DNA of 64,000 nucleotides from Choricystis sp. odSpoLacu1. Taxonomy: Eukaryota > Chlorophyta > Trebouxiophyceae. The notes under the pieces were generated by a model. That model made no database searches. It was not told the DNA's origin and saw nothing but the letters and a program-made list of their open reading frames with translations. The DNA lies in assembly GCA_958009055.1 (NCBI GenBank), contig OY253650.1:372001-436000 (forward strand). Direction: 5' to 3'. The position numbers were made by a program, and so were the translations under genes. This document shows, piece after piece, positions 1 to 10,199 of the stretch. Each line of letters begins with the position of its first letter. The first letter of the stretch is position 1.

Positions 1-48
1 GAACACACTCTCATCCCCTCAACCTCCTCCCTCCCCTTCCACACACAG

Positions 49-351
49 ACCCCCATCCACTACTCCAACGTGCGCCTCGTGGACCCCGTCACCAAGGCCC
101 CCGTCCGCGTGGCGTGGCGGTACCTGGAGGACGGGTCCAAGGTGAGGGTGACACGGGGTGCCAAAGCGTCCGGGGCTGTGCTGCCACGCCCCGAGATTCT
201 GGCCCAGAGGCGGGTGCCGGTGCCGCTGGCGGGGGCCAAGGACACGGCGACGGCTGCAGCCACTGCGGTGACGCACGTGCCGGGCAGCCTGCCGTCGCTA
301 CTGCGGCGGGGGGTGGTGGGGCGCGGGTTTGCGGCGGAAGGGGGAGGGTGA
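49..351 (+). CDS. uL24m: mitochondrial ribosomal protein uL24, C-terminal exon (5' part outside window)
   Basis: The last exon of a gene that begins before the window. An acceptor AG at 47-48 follows a pyrimidine tract. The exon opens in frame with a Thr-Pro-Ile-His-Tyr-Ser-Asn-Val stretch and ends at the TGA at 349-351. The block [10 protein letters not shown], then [12 protein letters not shown] and a G-x-KDT tail, is the C-terminus of plant-type mitochondrial L24, which binds 23S rRNA early in assembly of the large subunit. The plastid/bacterial L24 C-terminus is shorter and lacks the PRPEIL segment, so a mitochondrial role is preferred. The targeting peptide and KOW motif would lie upstream. 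Confidence 0.8.
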   Translation, partial: TPIHYSNVRLVDPVTKAPVRVAWRYLEDGSKVRVTRGAKASGAVLPRPEILAQRRVPVPLAGAKDTATAAATAVTHVPGSLPSLLRRGVVGRGFAAEGGG

Positions 352-554
352 GAGTTTGTTGGTTTTTGGTGGTGTTCTGAGGTGAGGCTCTCTGTGTGTA
401 GAAACATGAAAAACTGTGCGCTGTGTCCAGGGGCAGGCGGTGTGTCGTTTTTTGCAGTGCGGGGAGAGAAAAAAGGACGACCGCAGCGTCGCAAGTTGAC
501 GTCAACACCTTTCCTTTTTTTCCCTCTCCCCACCTCCTTCCACAAAAAAAAAAC

Positions 555-1862
555 ATGCACGCCCTCACCGCGTCGACCTCCGTGGCCACTGCTCGGTGCG
601 CGTGTGGCGCAATGGAGGAGAGGGAGAGAGAGGCGCGCGGCGCCCGACGCAGACACCACCCAATCGCTCACCCTTGTTCCCTTTCCTTCCCCTCCCCTCC
701 CCCCACACAGCCCCGCCGCCCGCCGCCCCCGCACCGTCGCCATGCGCGCATCGGTGGAGACGACGCAGGTGAGTGAATGCGGAGGGAAAGGGATCGTTTT
801 GGCTGGCCCCACTGCACAAAAAAACGGGGGCAGCCCCGTCGTGCGCACGAGCGGCCGAAAACGCACTCAGGACACGACCCGCCCCTCCCACTCCGCACCC
901 TCACCCAGACCGTCGCCGACTCCAAGTTTGCCGACTACAAGCCCACCACCGCCTTCTTCTTCCCGGGGCAGGGCGCCCAGACGGTGGGCATGGCGGCCGA
1001 CGTGGCGGCGGCCGTCCCCGCCGCGGGCGCCCTGTTTGCGACCGCCTCTGAGATCCTGGGGTACGACCTCCTCTCCGTCTGCGCCACGGGCCCCAAGGAC
1101 AGGCTGGACACGACCGCCGTGTCCCAGCCCGCCATCTATGTGGCCTCGCTGGCGGCGGTGGAGAAGGTCAAGGCGGTGCAGGGGGCCGCCATCATCGACG
1201 CGGTCGACGTGGCGTGCGGCCTCTCCCTCGGTGAGTACACCGCGCTGACGTTTGCGGGCACCCTCACGTTCGAGGACGGCCTCAAACTCGTGAAACTGCG
1301 TGGCGAGTCCATGCAGGCGGCCGCCGATGCCGCCCCCTCCACCATGGTGAGCGTGATCGGGCTCGATGCTGCCAAAACGGCCGAGCTGTGCGAAGCTGCG
1401 ACCGCCGAGGTCGGCGCCGCGGACGGCGTCCGCATCGCCAACTTCCTGTGCAACGGCAACTACGCGGTGTCGGGCGGCGTGGCTGGCTGCGACGCGGTCG
1501 AGAAGCTGGCCAAATCGTTCGGCGCGCGCATGTGTGTGCGGTTGGCGGTGGCCGGTGCTTTCCACACTGATTACATGAAGCCCGCGGAGGAAGCTCTCCG
1601 CGCCGCCCTGGCCGCCACCCCGGTCGCCTCCCCCCGCATCCCCGTCATCTCCAACGTGGACGCCGTCCCCCACGCCGACCCCGCCGTCATTAAGGACATT
1701 CTGGCGCGCCAACTGACGTCCCCCGTGCAGTGGGAGACGACTTTGAACACGCTGCTGTCGCGGGGGCTCGTCAAATCGTACGAGGTGGGGCCCAACAAGG
1801 TCATCGCCGGCATCATGAAGCGGGTGGACAAGAAGCACGTGGTGGAGAATGTGACGGTGTGA
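555..1862 (+). CDS. fabD: malonyl-CoA:ACP transacylase, plastid-targeted
   Basis: Three exons: 555-595, 711-768 and 909-1862 (350 aa). The enzyme moves malonyl from CoA to acyl carrier protein for type II fatty-acid synthesis. Visible motifs are FFFPGQGAQ, the nucleophile elbow GLSLGEY (Ser), the substrate-carboxylate Arg in KLRGESMQ, the catalytic His in GAFHTDYM and ISNVD near the end. The first two exons encode a Ser/Ala/Arg-rich leader of about 40 residues with a VAMRAS cleavage-like site, typical of plastid import. The start at 555 was chosen because only this ATG joins to the core through good GT-AG junctions. A TGTAA lies 29 nt after the stop. Confidence 0.9.
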
Positions 1863-2027
1863 AAAGAAGTTTGATGGTGGGTTTGAGAGTTGTAAAAAAA
1901 ATTTTGACCGAAAAGACGCGTTGAAAAGCACAACGCCATTGCATTCGACACTCTTTGGCCGCGCCGCCCCCCCCACACGCGCGCCTCTTCCGCCACGCGG
2001 ACGCCGTGCGTGCACACACGTTCCCCA

Positions 2028-3973
2028 ATGCACGCATTCGCCCCCCTTGCCACGCGGCCGGCCCCGCCAACCGCCACCCCGCGACGCTGCGTCGCGGCCG
2101 CCGCCGTCCCATCGCGGCGAGACGTGCTCCTAGCCGCGACAAGCGTGGTCACGCCCGTGGAGAGCCGGCTGAAGGAAACTGCCATCACGTTGACACCTGG
2201 TGGTGCAGCCACTCGACCGCCCCCGCCGTGTGGCGCGCCACTGTCGGAAGACACGGCCACCCCGCTCGCCGCGCGCGTCGCGGCGGCAGCCACCGGCACC
2301 CTGCCCCCCGCCGTCACCGACTTTGCCACCGTCGTGCGCCGCGTGGCAGCCTCCATTGATGACGCGGGCGACACGCCCGGCACGCTGGCCCGGTATCGGG
2401 CTGCGATGGCGGCCGCGTCCGCCACGCCTCGCGCGTTTTGCGCACTGCTGCGGTCGGACGTGACCTATGTGGCCGACGTGTACACACCTGCAGTTGGTGA
2501 GTGTAGAGCGTGGGGGGTGTTGATCGCACGGAAACGAAGCGAGATCCTTCTGAAAAAAAACACGACCGTTTTTCCACCCCCTCTCCCCCAACCAGGCGCC
2601 GCCTGCCTCGCCTGGGGCCGCCTCCTGCCCCGCCCCACTTGCCTCTACCTCGCGGCCGGCGCAGACCTGGACGCCGCCGTCGCTTCCTGGCCCCCCTGCG
2701 ACGCTGACGGCGATGGCGCAGCCCTCGCGGTCACATCACCGATGGCGAACGCATCCTGGGCCTGGGCGACCTGGGCGCCCACGGCGCCGGCATCCCGGTC
2801 GGCAAGTGCGCCCTGCACGCGGCGGCGGGCGGTCTGCCCCCGGGGCGGCTGGTGCCAGTGCTGCTGGACGCGGGCACAGCGACGGCAGCGCTGCGCGACG
2901 ACCCTCTTTACTTAGGTACCCGCACCCCCCGCCTGCGCGGCACCGCGTTCGACGCTTTTGTGGAGGCATCCCTGGCCTCCCTGCGCCGGCGCTGGCCCCG
3001 CACGGTCATCCACTGGGAGGATTTGGCGGCGGGCGATGGCGAGCGCTGGTTGGCGCGCTCTGCCGCGCAAGGCGCGGCGTTCAATGACGACAGCCAGTGC
3101 ACGGGTGCGGCCGCCCTGGCGGCCGTGCTGGGGGCGACCCGCGTGCCTGGCGTGCCCCGGTTGAGTGAGCAGCGGTTTCTGCTGTTTGGCGCTGGGCAGG
3201 CGGGGTGCGGCACGGCGGAAGCGTTGAAGGCGGAATTGATTTCACGCGGCGCCTCCCCCGTCGACGCGGCGGCGGCCATTTTCATGATTGACACGAAAGG
3301 GCTGGTGTATGAGGGGCGGCCGGGGCCTCCACTCGCCCCCTGGAAGCTGCCCTTTGCGCGGCGAGACGGGGTGGCGTCGTTGGCGGGCGTTTCCCCCACC
3401 GCCCCGCTGGCCGAGATCGTGGCCTCCATCCAACCGACAACGCTGATTGGATCTGCTGCTGTTGGCTGCGCGTTTGATGCACGTGTGCTATCCAGTCTGG
3501 CCGCCGGCGTGCGCGAACGCCACGGTCCGTCTGCGCGCCCCCTCGTTCTCGCGCTCTCCAACCCTACAATCTCCTCCGAATGCACTGCCGTCGACGCCGC
3601 CGCGGTGGAGGCTGTATTTGCGTCTGGCACAAAGTTTCCGGGCGCGGCACAGGTTAACAATGCCTTGCTTTTCCCGGGAACAGGATTAGCGCTCTCCGCC
3701 ACCGACGCGCGCGCTGGCACGGCAGGCCCCTTCCTGGCAGCCGCCCGAGCGCTGGCGGGGTTGACGACGGCCGATGACATTCGCGCCGGCGCTGTCCTGC
3801 CTCCGTTGTCCAAGCTGGTTGAGATCACGCGTGCGGTGGCAGCGGCAGTCGCTCTCAACATCATCGCGCGTGGCGACGCGGGCCCCGCGTGCGTCCCCGG
3901 GCTGGCGACCGCCAAGAGTCAGGCTCAAGCGGAGAGGGTGGTGGCTGGGCTGCAGTATGATCCGTTTGTTTGA
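2028..3973 (+). CDS. malic enzyme, with apparent internal frameshift
   Basis: Malic enzyme decarboxylates malate to pyruvate and CO2 with NAD or NADP. Exon 1 is 2028-2496 and exon 2 starts at 2596. Motifs in order: VYTPAVG, TDGERILGLGDLG with HGAGIPVGK, FNDDSQCTGAA (metal and active site), the nucleotide-binding LLFGAGQAGCGTA, LALSNPT and NNALLFPG. The first reading frame runs up to about 2735 and the remainder is in another frame from 2741. Removing five bases within 2733-2740 (an imperfect TCAC repeat) restores VTDGER. The first ~40 residues are Ala/Pro/Arg-rich, with RRDVLLAA resembling an organelle leader. Cofactor preference cannot be read from the sequence. It is either a consensus error or a broken allele. 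Confidence 0.82.
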
Positions 3974-4215
3974 TGGTTGTGGATTGAAAAAAAAACAAGT
4001 GTCGCAACATCGTTGTTTTTGATCGTTCTTTTGCATCGTAAGATGTCTGAGTTTCCATCCCTCTCCACCCCTAGTGCTGGTAAACAAGCGAACATGTGTC
4101 GTGTTTTGAAACCCCAAAAGAATTGTAGCATAACGCGGGGGGCCGGCCTCCGCGCGTGCAAAAAACGTGCGCGCAGGCCATCCCCTTTCCCCACCAACCA
4201 AGCCACTCTCTCTTC

Positions 4216-5486
4216 TCATGCCTTCTTCTCAATGAACAGCGCCGTGCACTGCGCCTGCGTGTCCGCGGGCGACGTCACCGTGTGCCCCTGCGTCTTGGCC
4301 GATTCAAAGATCTCGTGGTCGTTGCCCCCCGGGAACGTTTTGTCGCCGAAAAAGTGGATGTCATCAAAGCCGTCCGCCTCCACAAACTGCAGGCAGTAGG
4401 TTTTGTCCCAGCCTTTGGGGAAGACGTCGACCGAGATCTGGCCACCAATCGAGTACGTCAGGCCCAGGTCGGCAAACTCTTTTTGGAGTGCGGCCACCAT
4501 CGTCTTGCGCACGCACGCGGTTTCGTCGTACTTTTCAAACTCGTCACGCTCCTCCTGGGAGCAATTGCGCCCGATGGGGGACACGTTCAGCATGCCGTTC
4601 CTGAACTCGATGAAGGTGCCGCGCTTGATGGGGATGTCGAGGTCGGCGATGTAGTGCAGCACGTAGTTGATCAGCTTTTTGAGGTTGGCCTCCCCCAGGT
4701 GCGTCTTGAGGGACGCCACCGCCAGCAGCTCGCCCGCCTTGTAGGCGACGAGGCCGTTTTCGGCGAACACGTAGTCGTAGACTTGGGTGGCTGGTGAGTG
4801 GGTGTGGGTGTGTGATGGTGGTGGTGAGTTTTGTGCGAAAGCAGAAGGAAGCGCGCATGGTTGGCGTGTGTTTTTTTTTTTCGCCCGCCTGTGCAAAACG
4901 CCACACGCCGCCTCCCCCCTTTGCCTGTGCAAAATTGCACAGGCAGCCTATCCGCGTTGGTGGGCGTGTCACATGCGACGTGTGGAATTGGGCCGGGCCT
5001 GTGGCGGCCGCCACGCACAGTTTTTTCGTCCACGCTGGCCAGAACAAAATCCAAAAACAAAAGCCACTCACTGTTCTCGCCCAGCTGCTCCGAGATCTTG
5101 ACCAGGTCGGAGCCGCCAACGATGCCGACCTTGACGTGCTGTGTGTGTGGGAGGGGGAGAAGGGGAGGAGGGTGAGCAAAGAGGCGCGAAAAGCAGGGGC
5201 AGCGACCAGCCGCGCGCGCCCAAGACGATTGGGCTCTTTTTCCTGCGGCACACGCCTCCCCCCACATTCCCTCACCTTGCGCAGCTCCTGCAGGAAGTCC
5301 AGCGTCTCCTTGGACGCGGTCTGAGGGGTGGGGAGGGGGGGAGAGGGGAGGGTGAGCATGCGATTGCTTTTTCCAGTGGTGGTTGGCGGCGCGGGAGGCG
5401 CAAATTCGCACCTTGCGCGGCACGGTCAGGGTGCCGTCCACATCGAAGAGGGCGATGGTGCGTGCGGAGGCGGTGGTCGGAGCCAT
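4216..5486 (-). CDS. PMM: phosphomannomutase
   Basis: Four exons on the minus strand: 5486-5412, 5320-5276, 5138-5072 and 4790-4216 (253 aa, the usual PMM2 length). It interconverts mannose-6-phosphate and mannose-1-phosphate, the step before GDP-mannose. It is a cytosolic HAD-fold enzyme: the catalytic loop DVDGTLT is at residues 15-21, then [20 protein letters not shown], the cap-domain [15 protein letters not shown] and the metal-site region [18 protein letters not shown]. Splice sites are GT-AG and restore the family sequence exactly. GDP-mannose epimerase (GME, 47895-49931) in the same window uses its downstream product. Intron 3 holds a perfect 11-bp-arm hairpin. It converges tail-to-tail with malic enzyme. 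Confidence 0.95.
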
Positions 5487-5654
5487 AGTGTGGAGGTGTG
5501 TGGGACGCGGTGGGGGGCGGAGAGGGCGCGGCGGGGGGCGGAGAGGGTGAATCGTGGAGGAGTGTGTTGAAAAAAACTCGGGTTTTTCACTTGGCTGATC
5601 AACTCTCACTTCGCCGCCCTCCAAAACAAAAACTAGCACACAACACGCACCAAA

Positions 5655-7569
5655 TCAAATGACGGGCTCCACTCCATTAACACCACCCTCCTTCTCTTCC
5701 TCCTCCCCGTCCAACGCCGCCAGGTCGGCGCCCCCAAACAGCCGCGGCAGCCCGCGCTGCCGCAGCGGCACCATGCCCATGAAAATCAGGGGAAACGCCA
5801 GGCTGCCGTACGGCACAAAGGTCAGCCCAAATGCCACGCCCACGATGGTGAGCTGGAGCAGGGTGAAGGTGAGGATGGCGCGATCGGTTGCCGACCGCCA
5901 GCGCGCGGCGTGTGGCTCCCCCGCCGCGCGCGCGCGCCCGGCACCATCCGTCACCAGCCACAGCGCCCGCGCCGCCAGGCCGCAGTCCTGCATCCATTCC
6001 ACCGCCATGTAGACAAAGTAGCCGCCGATGACGCCGGTGGGGATGGTGCGCAGCGCGGGGGCGGCCAGCACGGCAACGCCGACAGCGGCCGACTGCAGGA
6101 AGGCGGCGAGCCGGGTTTCGAGGGGTGGAGGCGGGGGTGGGGGTGACCGTGGTGAGAGAGGTGGGGGTGGTGGTGACGGCTCGGCGTGCTTGGACCGGCG
6201 GCGAGAAACGCTCGTCAGTTCGAGCGACGGTCTGCGCGTGGCGACCGCGTCCGCGTCGGCGGCCGCATCGGCGGCGCCACGGGCGACGGCCAGGGCGTGC
6301 GTGTGCATGGGGGCCTGTGAGAAGGGAAGGAACGTGAGCAGTGCCCCTCCCGACGCGCGCCCTTTCCCTCGCGCCCACCCTCCTCTCTCACCTGTGGCAA
6401 CACACCGTTGACGGGAGGCAGCCCCGTGACCCCCGCCACCAGCGTCATCACCCCCAGCAACGCCAGATCATACGCATACGTCGCAGGTTTCGGAGACGCG
6501 GTGGTTGTGGACGCCACCGGCCCCCCACCCTTCAACACGGCCAGCGCGACGTGCGCCGACACCGAGTGATCGAAATAAAACAGGACCGCAATGATGGACG
6601 CCGGCAGCGCGGCCGCCGCGATGGACCAGGGGGGCAGGGCGCCGATGCTGGCTGCCGTGTGCCAGAAGGAGGTGTCGCGCCAGGGCGGCTGGACGGGCAG
6701 GCGGCGCGGCACGTTGGGGGGCGGGGAGTAGGGCGTGAGACAAAACGAAAACGCGGTCCACAGCACGACGGCAGCCACCGCGCCATAGTCTGCGATCGCG
6801 CCGCGCACGCCTGGCGTGGCGACGCGCCACGCGCGCGCGCCGCGTAGTGCGAGGGCTGTGGCGCACGTGCCGACGGCGAGGAGGAGGGCGAACGACCCGT
6901 TGGCCACGGCCCAAGCTGCGGCGGCGGCCGCGTCGAGGCTGGTCTGCGCGCCGTCCAGCCCCTCGAACTGCGCCACCGCGATCCTCACGCCCTGCGTCAC
7001 AAAAAGGGCGCCGTGAACGCGCCGAAAGCGTCCGCCGCAAACGGGGAGAAGCGGGCGACGTAGCGCGTGGTGCCGAGGGCAGCAGCCACCGCGCACGCGG
7101 CGGCCACCCACACGCACACGACTGCCGCCCACGGCAGGAAGGGCACGCCCGCGGTGACGGTGAAGCGGTGCAGGAGGCCATACATGACGACCATGGGTTC
7201 AGCGACGCCAACGATGAGCAGGGGTTGGCCACCGATCAAGGCTTGAATGATGCCGAAAATGGACGTCGACAACAGCACCTGACTGTACCCCACGCTCCCC
7301 CCTGTGTCCGTCAGCATCTGCTGGGAGAAGGCGAGGGCGGGGATGACGGAGAGAACGAAGACATGGGTGGCGGGGTCGAGGATGCTGTGGTGGGGGTGGG
7401 GGGGTGAGAGAGGGCCGGTGCCGTCGTTTTGTTTCGTCGTCGCATTGCCGACCCCTTCAACTTACTGCACGCCGGCGCCCACGCCACTCGTCCAGTCGTG
7501 CACATAGTGTGGCCAGCGCTGGCGCACATCATGCACGATGGCGCCCCCCGCCCACTTCGGCAGGCGCAT
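5655..7569 (-). CDS. SLC4-family anion transporter, BOR1-like, with a one-base frameshift
   Basis: Exons 7569-7466, 7384-6392 and 6314-5655. This is a polytopic membrane transporter of the SLC4 family, whose members move borate or bicarbonate. HDVRQRWPHYVHDWTSG, then GGQPLLIVGVAEP and GLPPVNGVLPQAPMHTHAL match the plant/yeast BOR1 signature. The summed exons are one base short of a whole number of codons. The reading frame breaks at the A5 run 7001-7005 (T5 on the coding strand); a sixth T restores an open frame of about 585 aa. Start 7569 is the only ATG in frame before the conserved N-terminal helix. Borate versus bicarbonate cannot be decided from sequence alone. Confidence 0.85.
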
Positions 7570-7723
7570 AGCGGGAGTCGAGAAATTCGTTCTTTCTCTC
7601 GTCGCGAGTGTTTCGACGGTTTTCTGTTTTCGTGTTCGTCACCCCCAACACACCACGCCCTTTTGCATTCTCCAGTGCTGAAGGGCTTACAGTTTGAAAA
7701 TAGAAAAGCAGCTGCCAAAGCCA

Positions 7724-9282
7724 TCACTCGACAAAGATTTGGACCCTGTCCCCCGCCCCCGCCTCGCCCTCCCACACGGGCTCGGCGCGCGTCCAGTCGG
7801 GTTTGCCCGCGATGAGGCGCGCGATGCCGTCCAGGTTCAAGCCCGCTGCTTGAGGCACGATCAGCGCCAACCCACTGACAAAGCCAGCCGGGATGCGGGT
7901 CTCCAGCTTGACAGCGTTGGTGCGTTCATTGAATATTTTGATGCGCAAAAAGTCGACCCGCTCCAGCGCGCGCGCGTTGGAGCCGTCGCCGCGGGAGCGG
8001 GTGGGAGGGCCGCCCGCCACCACGATGGCGTCGGGCTCCACCACGATGTTGGGTGGTGGTGTGGACGGCGGCGGTGGCGCGCTGTCCTCGTCACCATCGT
8101 CGTGGCGGTGGGGCGGGGGCGCCGCGACAGGCGACTCGCCGCGCGGCGGGGGCGGCGGCCGGGCCGGCTCGCCCCCACCCTCTGCCGCGTACCGATCAGC
8201 TTCCGCCCAGTATTCAGGAAAGCAGACCACGGCCTGCAGGTCCACAAAGGAGGGCAGGCCCGGGGGTTCGACGCCTTGTTTGATGTAGGCGAGGGCGGTG
8301 CGCTGCGCAGCGACGGCCGCGCCGACCATCGACAGTGGGTAGGCGACCAACCGAAACCCGAGCGCCCTCAACTCGGCGGGCGGCAAGACGGGCGTCTTGC
8401 CGCCACCTTCGAGGTTGTTGGCCATGAGGATGACACCAGTGCCACGCACGGCGGCTGCGAGGGCCGCCATCTCGTCGACCGAGGCCAGGGCATCAATGAA
8501 AACTCCATCCGCCCCTGCCCCTGCGAACGCGGCCGCGCGCCACAGGGCTTCCTTCAGCGACTCCGCTTGGCGTGCATCCGACCTCGCAATGACAAAGATG
8601 CCACTGCCCGATTCATCGCGCGCATCCACGGCGGCGCGGACGCGGGCCAGGGCGTCGGACCGCGGCACGACGGACTTGCCGCGCACGTGGCCGCACGACT
8701 TGGGCGAAGCTTGGTCCTCGATCAAAATGCCGGCCGCCCCCGCCGCCGCAAATCCGGCCACCGTGCGCTTGACGGAGACAGCGTTGCCGTAGCCGGTGTC
8801 ACCGTCGGCGATGATGGGCAGGGTGGTGGTGGCTTCGGCGCACGTTGACAGCGCGCGCAGGACTTCGCTGTAGGACAGTAGCCCCGCGTCTGGGAATCCC
8901 GCTGCCGCGGCCACACTGAAGCCGCTCATGAATGCGACGTCAAATCCGGCACTTTCGATGAGCCGTGCAGAGAGGCCGTCGTAGCAGCAGGGGGCCTGTG
9001 GGGGAGGTGTTTGGTTAGCATTGAAACAACAAAAACGCGCCTGTGTCCCACCAGCTTTTCCCTATCCAAAACACTCACCACCAGCGCGTCGTCTCCTTTC
9101 AGCAACGTGCGCAGCTTGTGCGAGCGTTGAGGCCCCGTCAACCGCCGCCCTGGAGCGGCCCCATCGCCGCCCAGCGCACGCACAACCAGCGCGGTCGGGA
9201 CAGCGGCCCTGGCCGCGCGGCGCCAGTGGCGGTGGGGGCGGGGCCAGCTGGTGCCGCCTGGCGCGAGGGCTAGGGAGTGCAT
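7724..9282 (-). CDS. PEP-mutase/isocitrate-lyase family protein with C-terminal extra domain
   Basis: Exons 9282-9079 and 8995-7724 (491 aa). The core matches plant chloroplast carboxyphosphonoenolpyruvate phosphonomutase-like proteins: CCYDGLSARLIESAGFD, MSGF, the metal site ADGDTGYGN, EDQASPKSCGHVRGK, IARSDAR and MANNLEGGGKTP. These are TIM-barrel enzymes that make or break C-C or C-P bonds on 3-carbon acids; the substrate of the plant group is not firmly known. The first exon encodes a 68-residue Arg/Ala-rich leader, so plastid import is likely. After a Pro/Gly-rich linker, the last ~105 residues form a second unit (KIFNERTNAVKLETRIP ... GDRVQIFVE) that plant homologues lack; it looks like the beta-rich tail of bacterial SHOCT-like proteins. 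Confidence 0.85.
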
Positions 9283-9367
9283 TGCGTGTGTGTGCGTGTG
9301 CGTGGAGGGGCGGGCGGAGGACCGACGCACCCCGGGCGCGAAGAGAGAAAGGGCGGAGATGTGACGC

Positions 9368-9368
<1 letters not shown>

Positions 9369-9408
<40 letters not shown>
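9369..9408. repeat. 40-nt uninterrupted poly-T run
   Basis: Forty consecutive T on the plus strand, about 90 bp upstream of the start codon of the PEP-mutase-family gene (coding strand reads poly-A) and downstream of RPA12. It is the longest homopolymer in the window and contrasts strongly with the GC-rich surroundings. Confidence 0.95.
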
Positions 9409-9545
9409 CATTCGCCGTCATTTTTTGTTTTTTTGGCCACAACCGCCGACAACCCCCGCCTCTTTTGAAACAGAAAGCACAGACAGTGCCACTCAAAAAC
9501 TACACATCTAAAAAAAAACACAATAACAAAAAAACACCCCCCAAG

Positions 9546-9935
9546 TCAATTGTTCTGGTTCCACATGTGGCCGCACGCCTCGTTCAAACACTCATAAAAC
9601 ACGGTCGTCCCTTCATCCGCCGACCGCAGCTGCATGGTGTAAAACTCCAGCGGCCGGTGCCCACACTTGACGCAGGGTTCGTCCACCGTGGAGCGTGCTG
9701 GTCCGGCGCTCGTTTTCTTGGCGCCCGCGTCGGCCAGGGGTTGCAGCCGGTACCGCCGCCTGTACGCCTCAATGTCAGTCTCAGACACGATGCGCACGCC
9801 CGCCAGGTCGGCCAGGGGGCGTTCGAATGAGGTGGTGGGGGCCCAGGCGACGCCGCGGTGGGCGTCCAGGTCGAGCAGTGCCCCCGTGACCGGGCAGAAG
9901 AGCCAGTCCCGGTTGGCGGAGGTGGAGGAAGGCAT
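9546..9935 (-). CDS. RPA12: RNA polymerase I subunit RPA12
   Basis: Single exon, 129 aa. RPA12 is the small zinc-ribbon subunit of Pol I that supports RNA cleavage and termination on rDNA. The C-terminal TFIIS-like ribbon is complete: CVKCG, then the acidic catalytic hairpin RSADEGTTVFYEC and a final Cys. RSADEG followed by TVFYEC distinguishes it from RPB9 (RRAEEG-type) and RPC11. The N-terminal ribbon is degenerate: only one of four expected zinc-binding Cys is seen (FCPVTG). The start at 9935 is the ATG nearest the conserved part; an upstream in-frame codon gives only low-complexity residues. It is divergent from the phosphatase gene at 10200. Confidence 0.88.
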   Translation of the reverse strand: MPSSTSANRDWLFCPVTGALLDLDAHRGVAWAPTTSFERPLADLAGVRIVSETDIEAYRRRYRLQPLADAGAKKTSAGPARSTVDEPCVKCGHRPLEFYTMQLRSADEGTTVFYECLNEACGHMWNQNN

Positions 9936-10150
9936 GGAGGGTGTGGGTGTGTGCAGTGAGGGGGAGAGAAGGGCGGCGGGCGTGGGTGCGCGTCGCAAAT
10001 TGAAGAGAGCCGCCGCGGCTAGCGAACGTGTTTTTCGTTTGTGTTTCGTCGTCTACAAAACACCCACCCAATTTCTCGTCTCTCTCCAACGGTTGGTGGT
10101 TGGCGGCTGGCTGTTGGCGCGTCGTCCACGCGCCTGCCCTCACACGACGC

Positions 10151-10190
10151 TTCTGACCACTACTGACCGCTGCTGACGGCTACTGACCAC
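10151..10190. repeat. four head-to-tail decamers, consensus TACTGACCRC
   Basis: Units of exactly ten bases start at 10151, 10161, 10171 and 10181, each containing CTGAC with two or three substitutions. The array ends ten bases before the ATG of the phosphatase gene, so it lies in its leader or core promoter, within the divergent RPA12/phosphatase intergenic region. Confidence 0.8.
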
Positions 10191-10199
10191 ACAACTTGC

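Noticed and set aside
9369..9408. Poly-T as the tail of a retrotransposed element
   Set aside because: No target-site duplication, no element-derived coding or A/B boxes next to it.
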